A stretch of DNA of 20,860 bases from Lachnospiraceae bacterium (GCA_900759225.1 CAAEUM010000197.1:1-20860), one strand, 5' to 3'; shown: positions 5,757 to 13,331, counted from the stretch's first letter. Notes: generated by a model from the letters alone, not told the origin. Numbers and translations are program-made.

Positions 5757-8421
5757 GGTATGGATCAACGGCAGGGAGATCCAGGCAGACCCTGAGCGAA
5801 AGCTTATGGATGTTCTGAGAAATGATCTGGGTTTAAAGTCTGTGAAGGATGGCTGCTCAGAGGGCGCCTGCGGAACCTGTACGGTGCTGATTGACGGAAA
5901 GGCCACAAAATCCTGTGTCCAGAAAATGGGACGTCTGGAGGGAAAGCATATTCTGACCGTGGAAGGCTTAAGCCAGCGGGAGAAGGATGTATATGTGCAG
6001 GCCTTCGGGGAGGCAGGGGCTGTCCAGTGCGGTTTCTGCATTCCCGGAATGGTGATCTGCGCAAAGGGGCTTCTGGATGTAAATCCTGACCCCTCCAGGG
6101 CAGAGGCGGCTTATGCGATCCGAAACAATTACTGCCGTTGTACCGGTTATAAAAAGATTATTGATGCCATTTTGCTGGCAGGAAAGCTTTTAAGGGAGGA
6201 TAGTCCTCTTGAGGAGGTCCATGGCCGTGTGAAGGTGGGAAGCCAGATCCCGAGAGTGGATGTAAAGGAAAAGGTGCTTGGAACCGGGCGCTATGCAGAT
6301 GACCTCGACAAGGTGGACTTCCCGGAAATGATCTACGGAAGTGCAGTGCGCTCTAAATATCCCAGAGCCATTGTAAAAGCCATCCATACAGAAAAGGCAA
6401 AGGCTCTTCCAGGAGTTGTCTGTGTATTGACAGCAGAGGATATTCCGGGAAAGAACAAGGTAGGCCACTTGAAGCAGGATTGGGATACCATGATCGCAGT
6501 GGGTGATACCACTCGGTATCTGGGAGATGCTATCTGTCTGGTGGCAGCGGAGACAAAGGAGATATTGGAGCAGGCCAAGGCCCTTGTTGAGGTGGAGTAT
6601 GAGGAATTAAAGCCTGTCACCTGCCCGGCAGAGGCTCTGGCAGAGGGCGCGCCTGTTCTCCATGATGGCGGAAATATCTTAAGCCATGAGCATCTCGTGA
6701 GAGGCAATGCAGATGAGGTGATCGCAAAGTCAAAATATAAGGTGACGAAGCATTATGAGACTCCATGGACAGAGCATGCCTTCCTGGAGCCGGAGTGTGC
6801 AGTGGCAATGCCGTTTGATGACGGAGTCCTGGTTTATTCCTCTGACCAGGGAACCTATGACACACGCCATGAAACCTCTATCCTCTTAGGGCTTCCTCCT
6901 GAGAAGGTAATTGTGGAAAACATGCTGGTAGGCGGCGGCTTCGGTGGAAAAGAGGACGTTACGGTGCAGCATCAGGCAGCTCTGATCGCCTATATTACAA
7001 AGCGGGCAGTAAAGGTAAAGCTTTCAAGAAAGGAAAGCATCCTTGTGCATCCGAAGCGTCATCCCATGAGTATTGACATGACAACAGCCTGTGATGAAAA
7101 GGGATATCTCACAGCGATGAAGGCAGTGGTTGTTTCTGATACCGGCGCCTATGCCTCCCTTGGAGGGCCGGTGCTTCAGCGAGCATGTACCCATGCCGCA
7201 GGGCCCTATAATTATCAGGTGATCGACATTGACGGTACGGCAGTTTATACCAATAACCCGCCGGCCGGTGCATTCAGGGGCTTTGGTGTGACCCAGACCT
7301 GTTTTGCGACGGAGATGAATCTGAACCTTCTTGCGGAAATGGTTGGGATTGACCCATGGCAGTTCCGCTATCAGAATGCCATCCGTCCGGGGCAGGTGCT
7401 TCCCAACGGACAGATCGCAGACCCGGCTACAGGTTTTGCAGAAACCCTGGAGGCAGTAAAGGATATTTATTATAAAGAGAAGTATGTGGGAATTGGCTGT
7501 GCCATGAAGAATGCAGGCGTAGGTGTAGGGATTCCTGATACAGGACGGGTACGCCTGATCGTGGAGGATGGAAAGGTACATATCCATGCAGGTGCCTCCT
7601 GCATCGGACAGGGAATCGGAACCGTCCTGGTGCAGATGGTGTCAGAGGCAGCAGGTCTTGATATGGATTCCCTTGTATATCACAGGCCGAACACTTCCAT
7701 GGCACCTGATTCCGGAACTACCTCCGGCTCACGTCAGACATTGGTAACCGGTGAGGCAGGACGGCGGGCTGCCAAGGAGCTTCGTAAGGCATTATTTGAG
7801 GCAAAAGGACGTGAATATAAGGCAGAAACCTTCCCAAGCGGCTACCTTTCCAATGTAGAGGTGGATCAGGAGGATGAAGAAACGGCATCCGTATTCTTCA
7901 GTCCGGAGGATGTGGCCCTCTTAAACGGAAGGGAATTTTATGGGGAGTATCTTGCAAAGACTGACAGGATGGGAGCAGATGTTGCGAATCCGGTTTCTCA
8001 TGTGGCTTACGGCTATGCAACCCAGGTATGTATCCTCAATGAGGATGGAACTGTTAAGAAAATGATCGGCTGCCATGATGTAGGAAAGATTGTGAATCCA
8101 AAGAGTGCGGAAGGCCAGGTAGAGGGCGGTATTGTTATGGGCTGCGGCTATGCGCTGACAGAGCAGTATCCGCTGGAAAACTGTGTACCTACTGCAAAAT
8201 ACGGCACACTGGGACTGTTCAGGGCAGATAAGGCGCCGGAGGTGGAGACGATCCTGATTGAAAAGCCGGGCGTAGATGTGGCTTTTGGAGCCATTGGAAT
8301 CGGAGAGATCACCTCTATCCCTACAGCGCCTGCTGTGGCAGGGGCTTACTATCAGTGGAGCGGCAAGTTTGAGACAGCGCTGCCTCTGGAGAATACTCCT
8401 TATGCGAAAAAGAAAAAATAA
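5740..8421 (+). CDS. xdh: Xanthine dehydrogenase-type molybdenum hydroxylase, fused 2Fe-2S and Mo domains
   Basis: A cytosolic 893-residue enzyme. Residues 1-155 hold two 2Fe-2S domains: C39, C44, C47 and C59 (plant-ferredoxin type), then C97, C100, C132 and C134. From about residue 175 the molybdopterin domains follow, with GGGFGGKE, GAFRGFGVTQ and GASCIGQGIG, and a C-terminal IGIGEITS carrying the expected catalytic glutamate. There is no FAD domain, unlike classical XDH, but as in E. coli XdhD and the selenium-dependent XDH family. A GGAGGG site lies 4-9 nt before the ATG, inside the DUF3343 gene. Neighbours YgfK and DUF3343 suggest a selenium-containing Mo cofactor and YgfK as flavin partner; both are inferred. 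Xanthine, hypoxanthine or urate-related purines are the likely substrates. No in-frame UGA is needed, so selenium would be in the cofactor, not in selenocysteine. Confidence 0.92.
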   Translation: MSSYCKVWINGREIQADPERKLMDVLRNDLGLKSVKDGCSEGACGTCTVLIDGKATKSCVQKMGRLEGKHILTVEGLSQREKDVYVQAFGEAGAVQCGFCIPGMVICAKGLLDVNPDPSRAEAAYAIRNNYCRCTGYKKIIDAILLAGKLLREDSPLEEVHGRVKVGSQIPRVDVKEKVLGTGRYADDLDKVDFPEMIYGSAVRSKYPRAIVKAIHTEKAKALPGVVCVLTAEDIPGKNKVGHLKQDWDTMIAVGDTTRYLGDAICLVAAETKEILEQAKALVEVEYEELKPVTCPAEALAEGAPVLHDGGNILSHEHLVRGNADEVIAKSKYKVTKHYETPWTEHAFLEPECAVAMPFDDGVLVYSSDQGTYDTRHETSILLGLPPEKVIVENMLVGGGFGGKEDVTVQHQAALIAYITKRAVKVKLSRKESILVHPKRHPMSIDMTTACDEKGYLTAMKAVVVSDTGAYASLGGPVLQRACTHAAGPYNYQVIDIDGTAVYTNNPPAGAFRGFGVTQTCFATEMNLNLLAEMVGIDPWQFRYQNAIRPGQVLPNGQIADPATGFAETLEAVKDIYYKEKYVGIGCAMKNAGVGVGIPDTGRVRLIVEDGKVHIHAGASCIGQGIGTVLVQMVSEAAGLDMDSLVYHRPNTSMAPDSGTTSGSRQTLVTGEAGRRAAKELRKALFEAKGREYKAETFPSGYLSNVEVDQEDEETASVFFSPEDVALLNGREFYGEYLAKTDRMGADVANPVSHVAYGYATQVCILNEDGTVKKMIGCHDVGKIVNPKSAEGQVEGGIVMGCGYALTEQYPLENCVPTAKYGTLGLFRADKAPEVETILIEKPGVDVAFGAIGIGEITSIPTAPAVAGAYYQWSGKFETALPLENTPYAKKKK

Positions 8422-8434
8422 CGTAACAGTTCAG

Positions 8435-8469
8435 AGGTCAGCCGGTATGGCTGGCCTGTTGGGCTTTTT
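8435..8469 (+). terminator. Terminator-like hairpin between xdh and hydA (possible attenuator)
   Basis: AGGTCAGCC (8435-8443) pairs with GGCTGGCCT (8449-8457), one G-U pair, five-base loop. A run of five T (8465-8469) follows after a 7 nt gap. The gap is long for a strong intrinsic terminator, so partial read-through or mRNA processing in the 88 nt xdh-hydA spacer seems more likely than a full stop. Confidence 0.45.
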
Positions 8470-8509
8470 ATAAGGCGGAAGTGAAAAATGATAACCGGGA
8501 GGTGCAAAA

Positions 8510-9892
8510 ATGAAGCGTATTATCAAGAACGGAACCATTGTGACGGGAAGCGGAAGCTTTCCGGGAGATATACTGATCGAAGGGGAAAAAATAAGGGCAG
8601 TGGGAAATCATGAGGAGATTGAAACGCTGGCAGATAAGGATACGGCTGTGACAGACGCAGCAGGATGTCTTGTGTTTCCGGGATTTATTGATGCCCACAC
8701 CCATTTTGACCTCCATGTGGCAGGAACTGTAACGGCAGATGACTTTGCCACAGGAACGAAGGCTGCCATCCGGGGCGGTACTACCACCATTGTGGATTTT
8801 GGAACCCAGTATGCAGGGGAAAGCCTGGCAGAGGGGCTTAAAAATTGGCATGAAAAGGCAGATGGGAAGTGCTCCTGCGATTACGGCTTCCATATGTCTA
8901 TTTCAGAGTGGACTCCCTCGGTGTGCCGGGAAGTGGAGGACATGATGAAAGAGGGGATCACCTCTTTTAAGCTGTATATGACCTATGATACCCAGGTGGA
9001 TGATCAGACGATGTTTGAGATCCTGCGCCGGTTAAAAGAGGTGGGCGGCATTACAGGTGTCCACTGTGAAAACAGCGGCATGATCGCGGCATTGCAGCAG
9101 GAGGCTGTAAATGCAGGGAAAATGGGAGTGGAGAGCCATCCGGCTACAAGGCCTGCGGCAGCGGAGGCAGAGGCCATAGACCGCCTTTTACGGCTGGCCC
9201 AGGTGGTGGATATTCCGGTGATCGTAGTACACCTTACCTGCAAGGAAGGCTATGACGTTATTCTGGAAGCAAGGCGCAGAGGACAGAGGGTGTATGCGGA
9301 GACATGCCCGCAGTATCTTCTGATGGACGACAGCCTGTACGGGCTTTCGGGCATGGAGGCGGCAAAGTATGTATGTGCCCCGCCTCTCAGGAAGAAGGAG
9401 GACCAGGAATGCCTCTGGAGGGGACTTGCAGACGGAAGCATCCAGACTGTCTCTACAGACCACTGCAGCTTTACCACTGCACAGAAGGCTCTGGGAAAGG
9501 ATGATTTCCGGAAGATACCGGGAGGAATGCCTGGAGTTGAGACAAGAGGAACCCTTCTTTATACTTATGGCGTAGATAAGGGGAAGATCAGCCTGGAAAC
9601 GATGTGCCGCGTTCTGTCGGAAAATCCTGCAAAGCTTTACGGAATGTACCCCAGAAAGGGGGCCATTGCCCCGGGAAGCGACGCAGACCTTGTGATCATG
9701 CGCACCGGCGTGTCAGATGTGATCACAGCAGGAGACCAGCTTCAGAATGTGGATTACGCGCCATTTGAAGGAACGCAGGTGACAGGCCGCATTGAGCAGG
9801 TATTTTTGCGCGGTAATGAGATCGTAAAGGATTCTCAGGTAATTGAGGAAAACCGGGGAGAATTTGTGAAGCGCGGGAAATATGATTTATAA
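8510..9892 (+). CDS. hydA: Dihydropyrimidinase / D-hydantoinase-type cyclic amidase
   Basis: A 460-residue amidohydrolase, normal length for the family. It hydrolyses cyclic amides (hydantoins, dihydropyrimidines or related ring products) in the cytosol using two metals. The ligands are visible: H63 and H65 in DAHTHFD, K154 in TSFKLYMTYD (the carboxylated lysine), H185 in GVHCEN, H241 in VVHLTC and D317 in STDHCSF. A GGGAGGTG site (8497-8504) precedes the ATG. It is the last gene of the ssnA-ygfK-DUF3343-xdh operon, 88 nt after xdh behind a terminator-like hairpin, so it may be made in different amounts. In gut purine degraders, hydA-family enzymes are grouped with ygfK and ssnA. Its precise ring substrate here (for example a hydantoin or ureido intermediate) is inferred. 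Allantoinase is a less likely alternative. Confidence 0.92.
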   Translation: MKRIIKNGTIVTGSGSFPGDILIEGEKIRAVGNHEEIETLADKDTAVTDAAGCLVFPGFIDAHTHFDLHVAGTVTADDFATGTKAAIRGGTTTIVDFGTQYAGESLAEGLKNWHEKADGKCSCDYGFHMSISEWTPSVCREVEDMMKEGITSFKLYMTYDTQVDDQTMFEILRRLKEVGGITGVHCENSGMIAALQQEAVNAGKMGVESHPATRPAAAEAEAIDRLLRLAQVVDIPVIVVHLTCKEGYDVILEARRRGQRVYAETCPQYLLMDDSLYGLSGMEAAKYVCAPPLRKKEDQECLWRGLADGSIQTVSTDHCSFTTAQKALGKDDFRKIPGGMPGVETRGTLLYTYGVDKGKISLETMCRVLSENPAKLYGMYPRKGAIAPGSDADLVIMRTGVSDVITAGDQLQNVDYAPFEGTQVTGRIEQVFLRGNEIVKDSQVIEENRGEFVKRGKYDL

Positions 9893-9900
9893 GGAGCACT

Positions 9901-9965
9901 AAAAAATCCGGCCAGGGGGCATCTTCTTAGTGCAGTGTAGCCGCACTAAGAAGATGCCCCCTGGC
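9901..9965 (-). terminator. 23 bp perfect inverted repeat; probable minus-strand terminator of the DUF1836 gene
   Basis: The arm 9911-9933 is exactly complementary to 9943-9965, around a 9 nt loop. Read on the minus strand the stem is followed, after CGGA-type spacing, by six T (complement of A9901-9906). This makes an intrinsic terminator about 60 nt after the DUF1836 stop. On the plus strand no T-run follows, so it would not work well for hydA. A perfect 23 bp stem is longer than ordinary terminators, so a dispersed palindromic element is also possible. Confidence 0.5.
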
Positions 9966-10002
9966 TGAACTGTTGCGATTTCCTGGGCCGGAGTTTGGCT
10001 GC

Positions 10003-10034
10003 GTGCGCCTGGCGGCGCATACTTTTACTTTTTT
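10003..10034 (+). terminator. Palindrome plus T-rich tail; possible terminator of the hydA operon
   Basis: TGCGCC (10004-10009) pairs with GGCGCA (10014-10019) around TGGC, with a G-U pair extending it. TAC, TTTT, AC and then six T (10029-10034) follow. This could stop plus-strand transcription about 110 nt after hydA. The T-run doubles as lysine codons at the end of the opposite gene. The same 17 bases, GTGCGCCTGGCGGCGCA, begin the group II intron at 20515. Confidence 0.35.
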
Positions 10035-10642
10035 CGATTTTGGGGATGCTCTTTTTCCAACTGGTCGGACAGCTGTTCAATGAGCCGCGTTTTTAAGTAT
10101 ACATCAAAGGACAGCTCGCAGATAAAGGCAAAAAGCTGCAGGTAATCCCGATCCTCTTTGGCAAGCTCCGGCTGCAGAAAGGCCTCCTGTGACAGGGTGA
10201 ATTTATCCGTTACATCGGCTTTTAAATGATCCATTGCATTTTCTTCCAGGGTAAAAACCTCACGGTAAATTTCCTCCAGTGACAGAGGGGAATCCTGTCC
10301 GGAAAAATGGCTGTTGGTAATAGGCGTAAAAATCTGCTCGATATCGTGGAAGGACAGCACATTTTTAAAATAATAAATAAAGATCAGCATCAGCAGATGA
10401 TTTTTTGAATATTTTTTCTTTACCGGCGGGGGAAGAAGATTGTTTTTGGCATAATTGTTGATCATGGTTTTTGTCAGTACCTTGTCCTCAGGATAGCGCT
10501 TGGTGTTTTTTAAGTGCTCCTCCATAAAGGTAGTGACCTGGTCCATATATAAATCAATGCCCGGGATTTCTTCCGGTTTTACATGGGTCTGCTGGTTTAA
10601 AAATTCAAAAAGGCTTTCAAGCCGTTCTTCATTGGGTTTCAT
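10025..10642 (-). CDS. DUF1836 domain-containing protein
   Basis: A 205-residue protein of the DUF1836 family, common in Firmicutes and usually regarded as a helix-turn-helix-like putative regulator. The hallmark lies at residues 56-73, LTKTMINNYAKNNLLPPP, followed by KKKYSKNHLLMLIFIYYFK, which resembles a MerR-type winged helix with its KKKYS start. Beyond about 95 the chain is acidic and helical, ending in a lysine-rich tail. No metal or catalytic site is visible. AAAGGAG precedes the ATG. It has its own perfect-consensus promoter and lies alone between two terminator-like structures, so it is monocistronic. Its target is unknown; nothing ties it to the purine operon, which converges on it. 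Confidence 0.85.
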   Translation of the reverse strand: MKPNEERLESLFEFLNQQTHVKPEEIPGIDLYMDQVTTFMEEHLKNTKRYPEDKVLTKTMINNYAKNNLLPPPVKKKYSKNHLLMLIFIYYFKNVLSFHDIEQIFTPITNSHFSGQDSPLSLEEIYREVFTLEENAMDHLKADVTDKFTLSQEAFLQPELAKEDRDYLQLFAFICELSFDVYLKTRLIEQLSDQLEKEHPQNRKK

Positions 10643-10682
10643 TTTGCCGGGCTCCTTTCGTTTCGTTTGTGGCCTATATTAC

Positions 10683-10711
10683 ATTATATAGTATTGAAAA
10701 CCAGATGTCAA
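10683..10711 (-). promoter_or_regulatory. Perfect consensus promoter of the DUF1836 gene
   Basis: On the minus strand TTGACA (10706-10711) and TATAAT (10683-10688) are separated by exactly 17 bp, all twelve bases matching the sigma-A consensus. Initiation near 10676 leaves a leader of about 33 nt with an AAAGGAG site. The upstream side abuts the A/T run of the preceding terminator, which may also serve as an UP-like element. Confidence 0.88.
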
Positions 10712-10714
10712 AAT

Positions 10715-10764
10715 AAAAAAGCGCCGCGGACTCATTTGCTTTTCTGAGTCCGGGACGCTTTTTT
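10715..10764 (-). terminator. Intrinsic terminator after the esterase gene
   Basis: The arms 10715-10734 and 10745-10764 are nearly complementary (two non-Watson-Crick positions), loop 10 nt, with A6 on one side and T6 on the other. On the minus strand the G/C stem is followed by six T about 50 nt after the esterase stop. It is symmetrical enough to work in both directions. Confidence 0.85.
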
Positions 10765-10816
10765 GTCTGTGGGGCAGCCAGATTATATTTCTCTCAGCTT
10801 CTGCTGAGTGTACAGC

Positions 10817-11740
10817 TTACTTTTTTAAATAGCGGTCAAAGAAGGCGATCATCCGCTCTTTTACGGAATCCTGGAAAAATTCCCTGGAGCCATGCTTCCC
10901 GTTTTTTAAGATAAGGTACTCGGTCTGCTCCTCCAGTCCATGGCGCTTGATCTCCTCGTAGAGCTTGTCGCTGCTCAATTCAATGGGAACCAGGGGGTCG
11001 CTGTCACCATGGAGTATCTGCATGGGGCACATTCCCTTATTTACCAGGTTTACAGGGCTGGCATCAAAGGCGCGCTCCTTCATGGTGGCAGGGTCGCCGC
11101 CTATGAGTGCGCCGCCATGAGTGTCCTCCAGCCTGTGCCAGCGGAAGGACGGGTCAGCAAAGCGCTTTTCTTCAGATTCCATTAATGCCACAATATCTGT
11201 GGGGCCGAAAAGATTGCAGCAGGCCTGGACTTTGGAGGAATATCCCTGCCAGGGGCCTTCTTCATGGGTATCCAGATTCATGGCTGCATAGGCTGCCAGG
11301 TGGCCTCCGGCAGAGCGGCCAAATATACCAATCCGCTCCGGGTCGATCTCATATTCTTCTGCATGGGCCCGAAGGAAGCGGATCGCTGTTTTTACATCAA
11401 TGATCTGGGCAGGGAAATGGCCCTCAGAGCTGCTGCGGTAGTAGATCGAGGCTACTACATATCCGGCTCTTGCAAATTCAGTCATTTCTCCCAGCATCAA
11501 GTTCTTATCGGCACCTCTCCAGCCGCCGCCGGGTATCCACACCAGAGCCGGTTTTGCAGGGCGGGGCTGCTCTGAATCGGCTCCTGCTGCCAGCTTCATT
11601 TCACTGTTGCCGTTGTAGAGCATCAGGGACAGCTTCAGGTCAATTTCGCCGCCCTTTAGGCTTGGCTGGTGGGAATATACAATATTATCAATAACAGTAA
11701 GGGTAGGCTGCATATCGCCTGGGTTGATTATCCGTATCAT
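10817..11740 (-). CDS. Alpha/beta-hydrolase (esterase/lipase, Aes/BD-FAE-like)
   Basis: A 307-residue serine hydrolase with no signal peptide. The oxyanion-hole segment WIPGGGW lies at residues 68-74. The nucleophile is S143 in GRSAGGH, the acid D248 in HGDSDPLVP and the base H283 in NGKHGS, spaced as in the bacterial hormone-sensitive-lipase/BD-FAE group. It probably hydrolyses short-chain esters or acylated small molecules in the cytosol; the substrate is not readable. AAAGGAG precedes the ATG. It follows the SLC13-type permease by 48 nt on the same strand, so the two form an operon and may serve uptake and cleavage of one compound (inference). A strong terminator follows. Confidence 0.88.
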   Translation of the reverse strand: MIRIINPGDMQPTLTVIDNIVYSHQPSLKGGEIDLKLSLMLYNGNSEMKLAAGADSEQPRPAKPALVWIPGGGWRGADKNLMLGEMTEFARAGYVVASIYYRSSSEGHFPAQIIDVKTAIRFLRAHAEEYEIDPERIGIFGRSAGGHLAAYAAMNLDTHEEGPWQGYSSKVQACCNLFGPTDIVALMESEEKRFADPSFRWHRLEDTHGGALIGGDPATMKERAFDASPVNLVNKGMCPMQILHGDSDPLVPIELSSDKLYEEIKRHGLEEQTEYLILKNGKHGSREFFQDSVKERMIAFFDRYLKK

Positions 11741-11788
11741 TTGATTTTTTCTCCTTTATTTTTAGCCTGATGTCTCAAGCCTTCCATA

Positions 11789-13072
11789 TCAGCCATAGAT
11801 CGGGAAGAAGAGATTAATGCCGATGATCAGGGAAACCATTAAAAGGAGCAGAAGCGGAAGTGTAAATTTCATCAGCTTTAAGGCATTGTGGTTTCCAATT
11901 CCAAAGGCCATCATAGCTCCGGAGCATCCGGTTGGAAGTGCAATGGCAAACCAGGCTGAAACACAGCAGGTTAAAACAACGGCTTTTACATTCATGCCGC
12001 CGGCCAGGGCAGTTGCTGCTGCAATAGGGCTCATGAGGGCCATGGTTCCCATGTTGGATAAGAAGTTAGTCATGATGGTGCATGCAACACAGAATACGAT
12101 GGTTACAAATAAGCCGCTTGGGTTTCCTCCCAGGATCTTTAATACGGTTTCGCCAATGAGCTCGCCAACGCCGCTCTGGCTTAATACAGTTGACATAACG
12201 CTCATACCTGCGATCATCCATACCATATCACTGGTCAAGGAGGCCATGATCTCCTTTAAAGGCAATACATTAAATATGATTAAAACAAGGACGCCGGCGG
12301 CTGGAAGAACATTGGTGATATTGATTCCCAGCTGTTTGGTAAACATGAAACCAGCCATAACTGTGGCAAAAACACCGAAAATAATGAGTTCATTTTTCTT
12401 TGATAAAGCTTCCTGCTCTTTTACATCCTTTACCTGGGATTTATCAATGCTTCCATTCGGGATCAGCTTGTAAAACAGGACGCAGTAGATAGTCCCTGCA
12501 AGCAGAGGAAGACATCCTGCCTTGCAGAAGTCTGTAATTCCAAGCAGGTTTTCCGGTCCAACCAGGCCCTCGTAGTAGGAGTTGATGGTACCGGGCATGG
12601 TAGCACCCATTCCGATGGGGATTTTAGAGGTGGCAATACAGTTGATAGTAGCAACTAAAAACAGCATCCTGGCAGGGGAAAGGTCGCTTTCATCATCCAG
12701 AGTCTGTACAAAAAGAAGCATAACGGAAATGCATGCAACCTGGCCCATTAACTGGGAAAGAGCTATGGTCAGCAGGCATAAGGCAATTACAAGAAAAATA
12801 CCTTTTTTCCCTTCCAGCTTATTCATACTTTCTCTGAGACGATGAATGAGGCTGGTTTTTCCAAGGGCGCTTGCAACTACGATCATAGGAGCGATCATAA
12901 TGGTTGTACTGCTGGAGAAGCCGGAAAAGGCTGTTTTTAAGTCGGCTACGCCGGTGAGTACGAAAAGTACGCAGCATGTCATGGCAGTGACGCCGTAGGG
13001 CAGTTTATGGGTCAGCAGCATGACAACCATAAATGCAAGGATACATAATACAATGATCATCTGGGTGGACAT
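11789..13072 (-). CDS. SLC13/DASS-type permease (ion transporter superfamily)
   Basis: A 427-residue, very hydrophobic membrane protein with about 11-12 predicted membrane segments across the whole chain. Two inverted halves are separated by a polar loop (residues about 220-235, rich in K, D and E). Each half has a hairpin-like stretch: IATSKIPIGMGATMPGT in the first and LSNMGTMALMSPIAAA in the second, the latter resembling the SNT motif of divalent-anion/sodium symporters. Length and layout fit SLC13; CitMHS or ArsB-like members are alternatives. Likely substrates are di- or tricarboxylates, but this cannot be read directly. GGAGG precedes the ATG. It leads an operon with the esterase and is divergent from a tandem pair of LysR regulators, the usual layout for a LysR-controlled uptake gene. 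Confidence 0.8.
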   Translation of the reverse strand: MSTQMIIVLCILAFMVVMLLTHKLPYGVTAMTCCVLFVLTGVADLKTAFSGFSSSTTIMIAPMIVVASALGKTSLIHRLRESMNKLEGKKGIFLVIALCLLTIALSQLMGQVACISVMLLFVQTLDDESDLSPARMLFLVATINCIATSKIPIGMGATMPGTINSYYEGLVGPENLLGITDFCKAGCLPLLAGTIYCVLFYKLIPNGSIDKSQVKDVKEQEALSKKNELIIFGVFATVMAGFMFTKQLGINITNVLPAAGVLVLIIFNVLPLKEIMASLTSDMVWMIAGMSVMSTVLSQSGVGELIGETVLKILGGNPSGLFVTIVFCVACTIMTNFLSNMGTMALMSPIAAATALAGGMNVKAVVLTCCVSAWFAIALPTGCSGAMMAFGIGNHNALKLMKFTLPLLLLLMVSLIIGINLFFPIYG

Positions 13073-13186
13073 GATAAAAAACCTCCATTAAGAAATGAAA
13101 TGCCAAAAGAATGATTTGCTGCTTTTATCATGAATAAGGGGCGCCAAAATTGTGCAAAACATCTTTTGATTTTTTGTTGTGATGTA

Positions 13187-13215
13187 ATTATAGAGTGAAA
13201 ATTACAAGGGTTCAA
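13187..13215 (-). promoter_or_regulatory. Promoter of the permease-esterase operon
   Basis: On the minus strand TATAAT (13187-13192) is a perfect -10, with TTGAAC (13210-13215) as -35, spacer 17 bp. The leader to the permease ATG is about 110 nt. The AT-rich inverted elements at 13227-13260 lie just upstream, where a LysR activator would bind. Confidence 0.6.
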
Positions 13216-13226
13216 TCCAGCAATGC

Positions 13227-13260
13227 CTATATATATTATAAGAAAAAGCTATAGATATAG
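13227..13260. promoter_or_regulatory. AT-rich inverted motif, candidate LysR binding region
   Basis: CTATA (13227-13231) is inverted as TATAG at 13250-13254 and again at 13256-13260, within an A/T-rich tract. It lies between the divergent promoters of the permease and the first LysR gene, the usual place for LysR T-N11-A sites. The match is loose, so this is a position-based guess. Confidence 0.25.
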
Positions 13261-13261
13261 A

Positions 13262-13290
13262 TTGACGGCAGAATAAAAAGGGAGTATGCT
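13262..13290 (+). promoter_or_regulatory. Promoter of the tandem LysR genes
   Basis: TTGACG (13262-13267) and TATGCT (13285-13290) are 17 bp apart, with five and four of six consensus matches. The start of the first LysR gene is about 35 nt beyond the expected transcription start, with a purine-rich leader. Confidence 0.5.
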
Positions 13291-13331
13291 CAGGAAAGAA
13301 AGAGAGCGAAAGAAGGGGAGAGGGCAGGGGA

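Noticed and set aside
7024..7587. Long minus-strand open frame within xdh (187 codons)
   Set aside because: Shadow of the conserved molybdenum-hydroxylase frame; no family resemblance.
5740..8421. Possible selenocysteine in the molybdenum hydroxylase
   Set aside because: The frame has no internal UGA, so any selenium would be in the cofactor.
11817..12473. Plus-strand open frame opposite the permease (218 codons)
   Set aside because: Antisense to a membrane protein whose composition leaves open frames; no ribosome site or domain.
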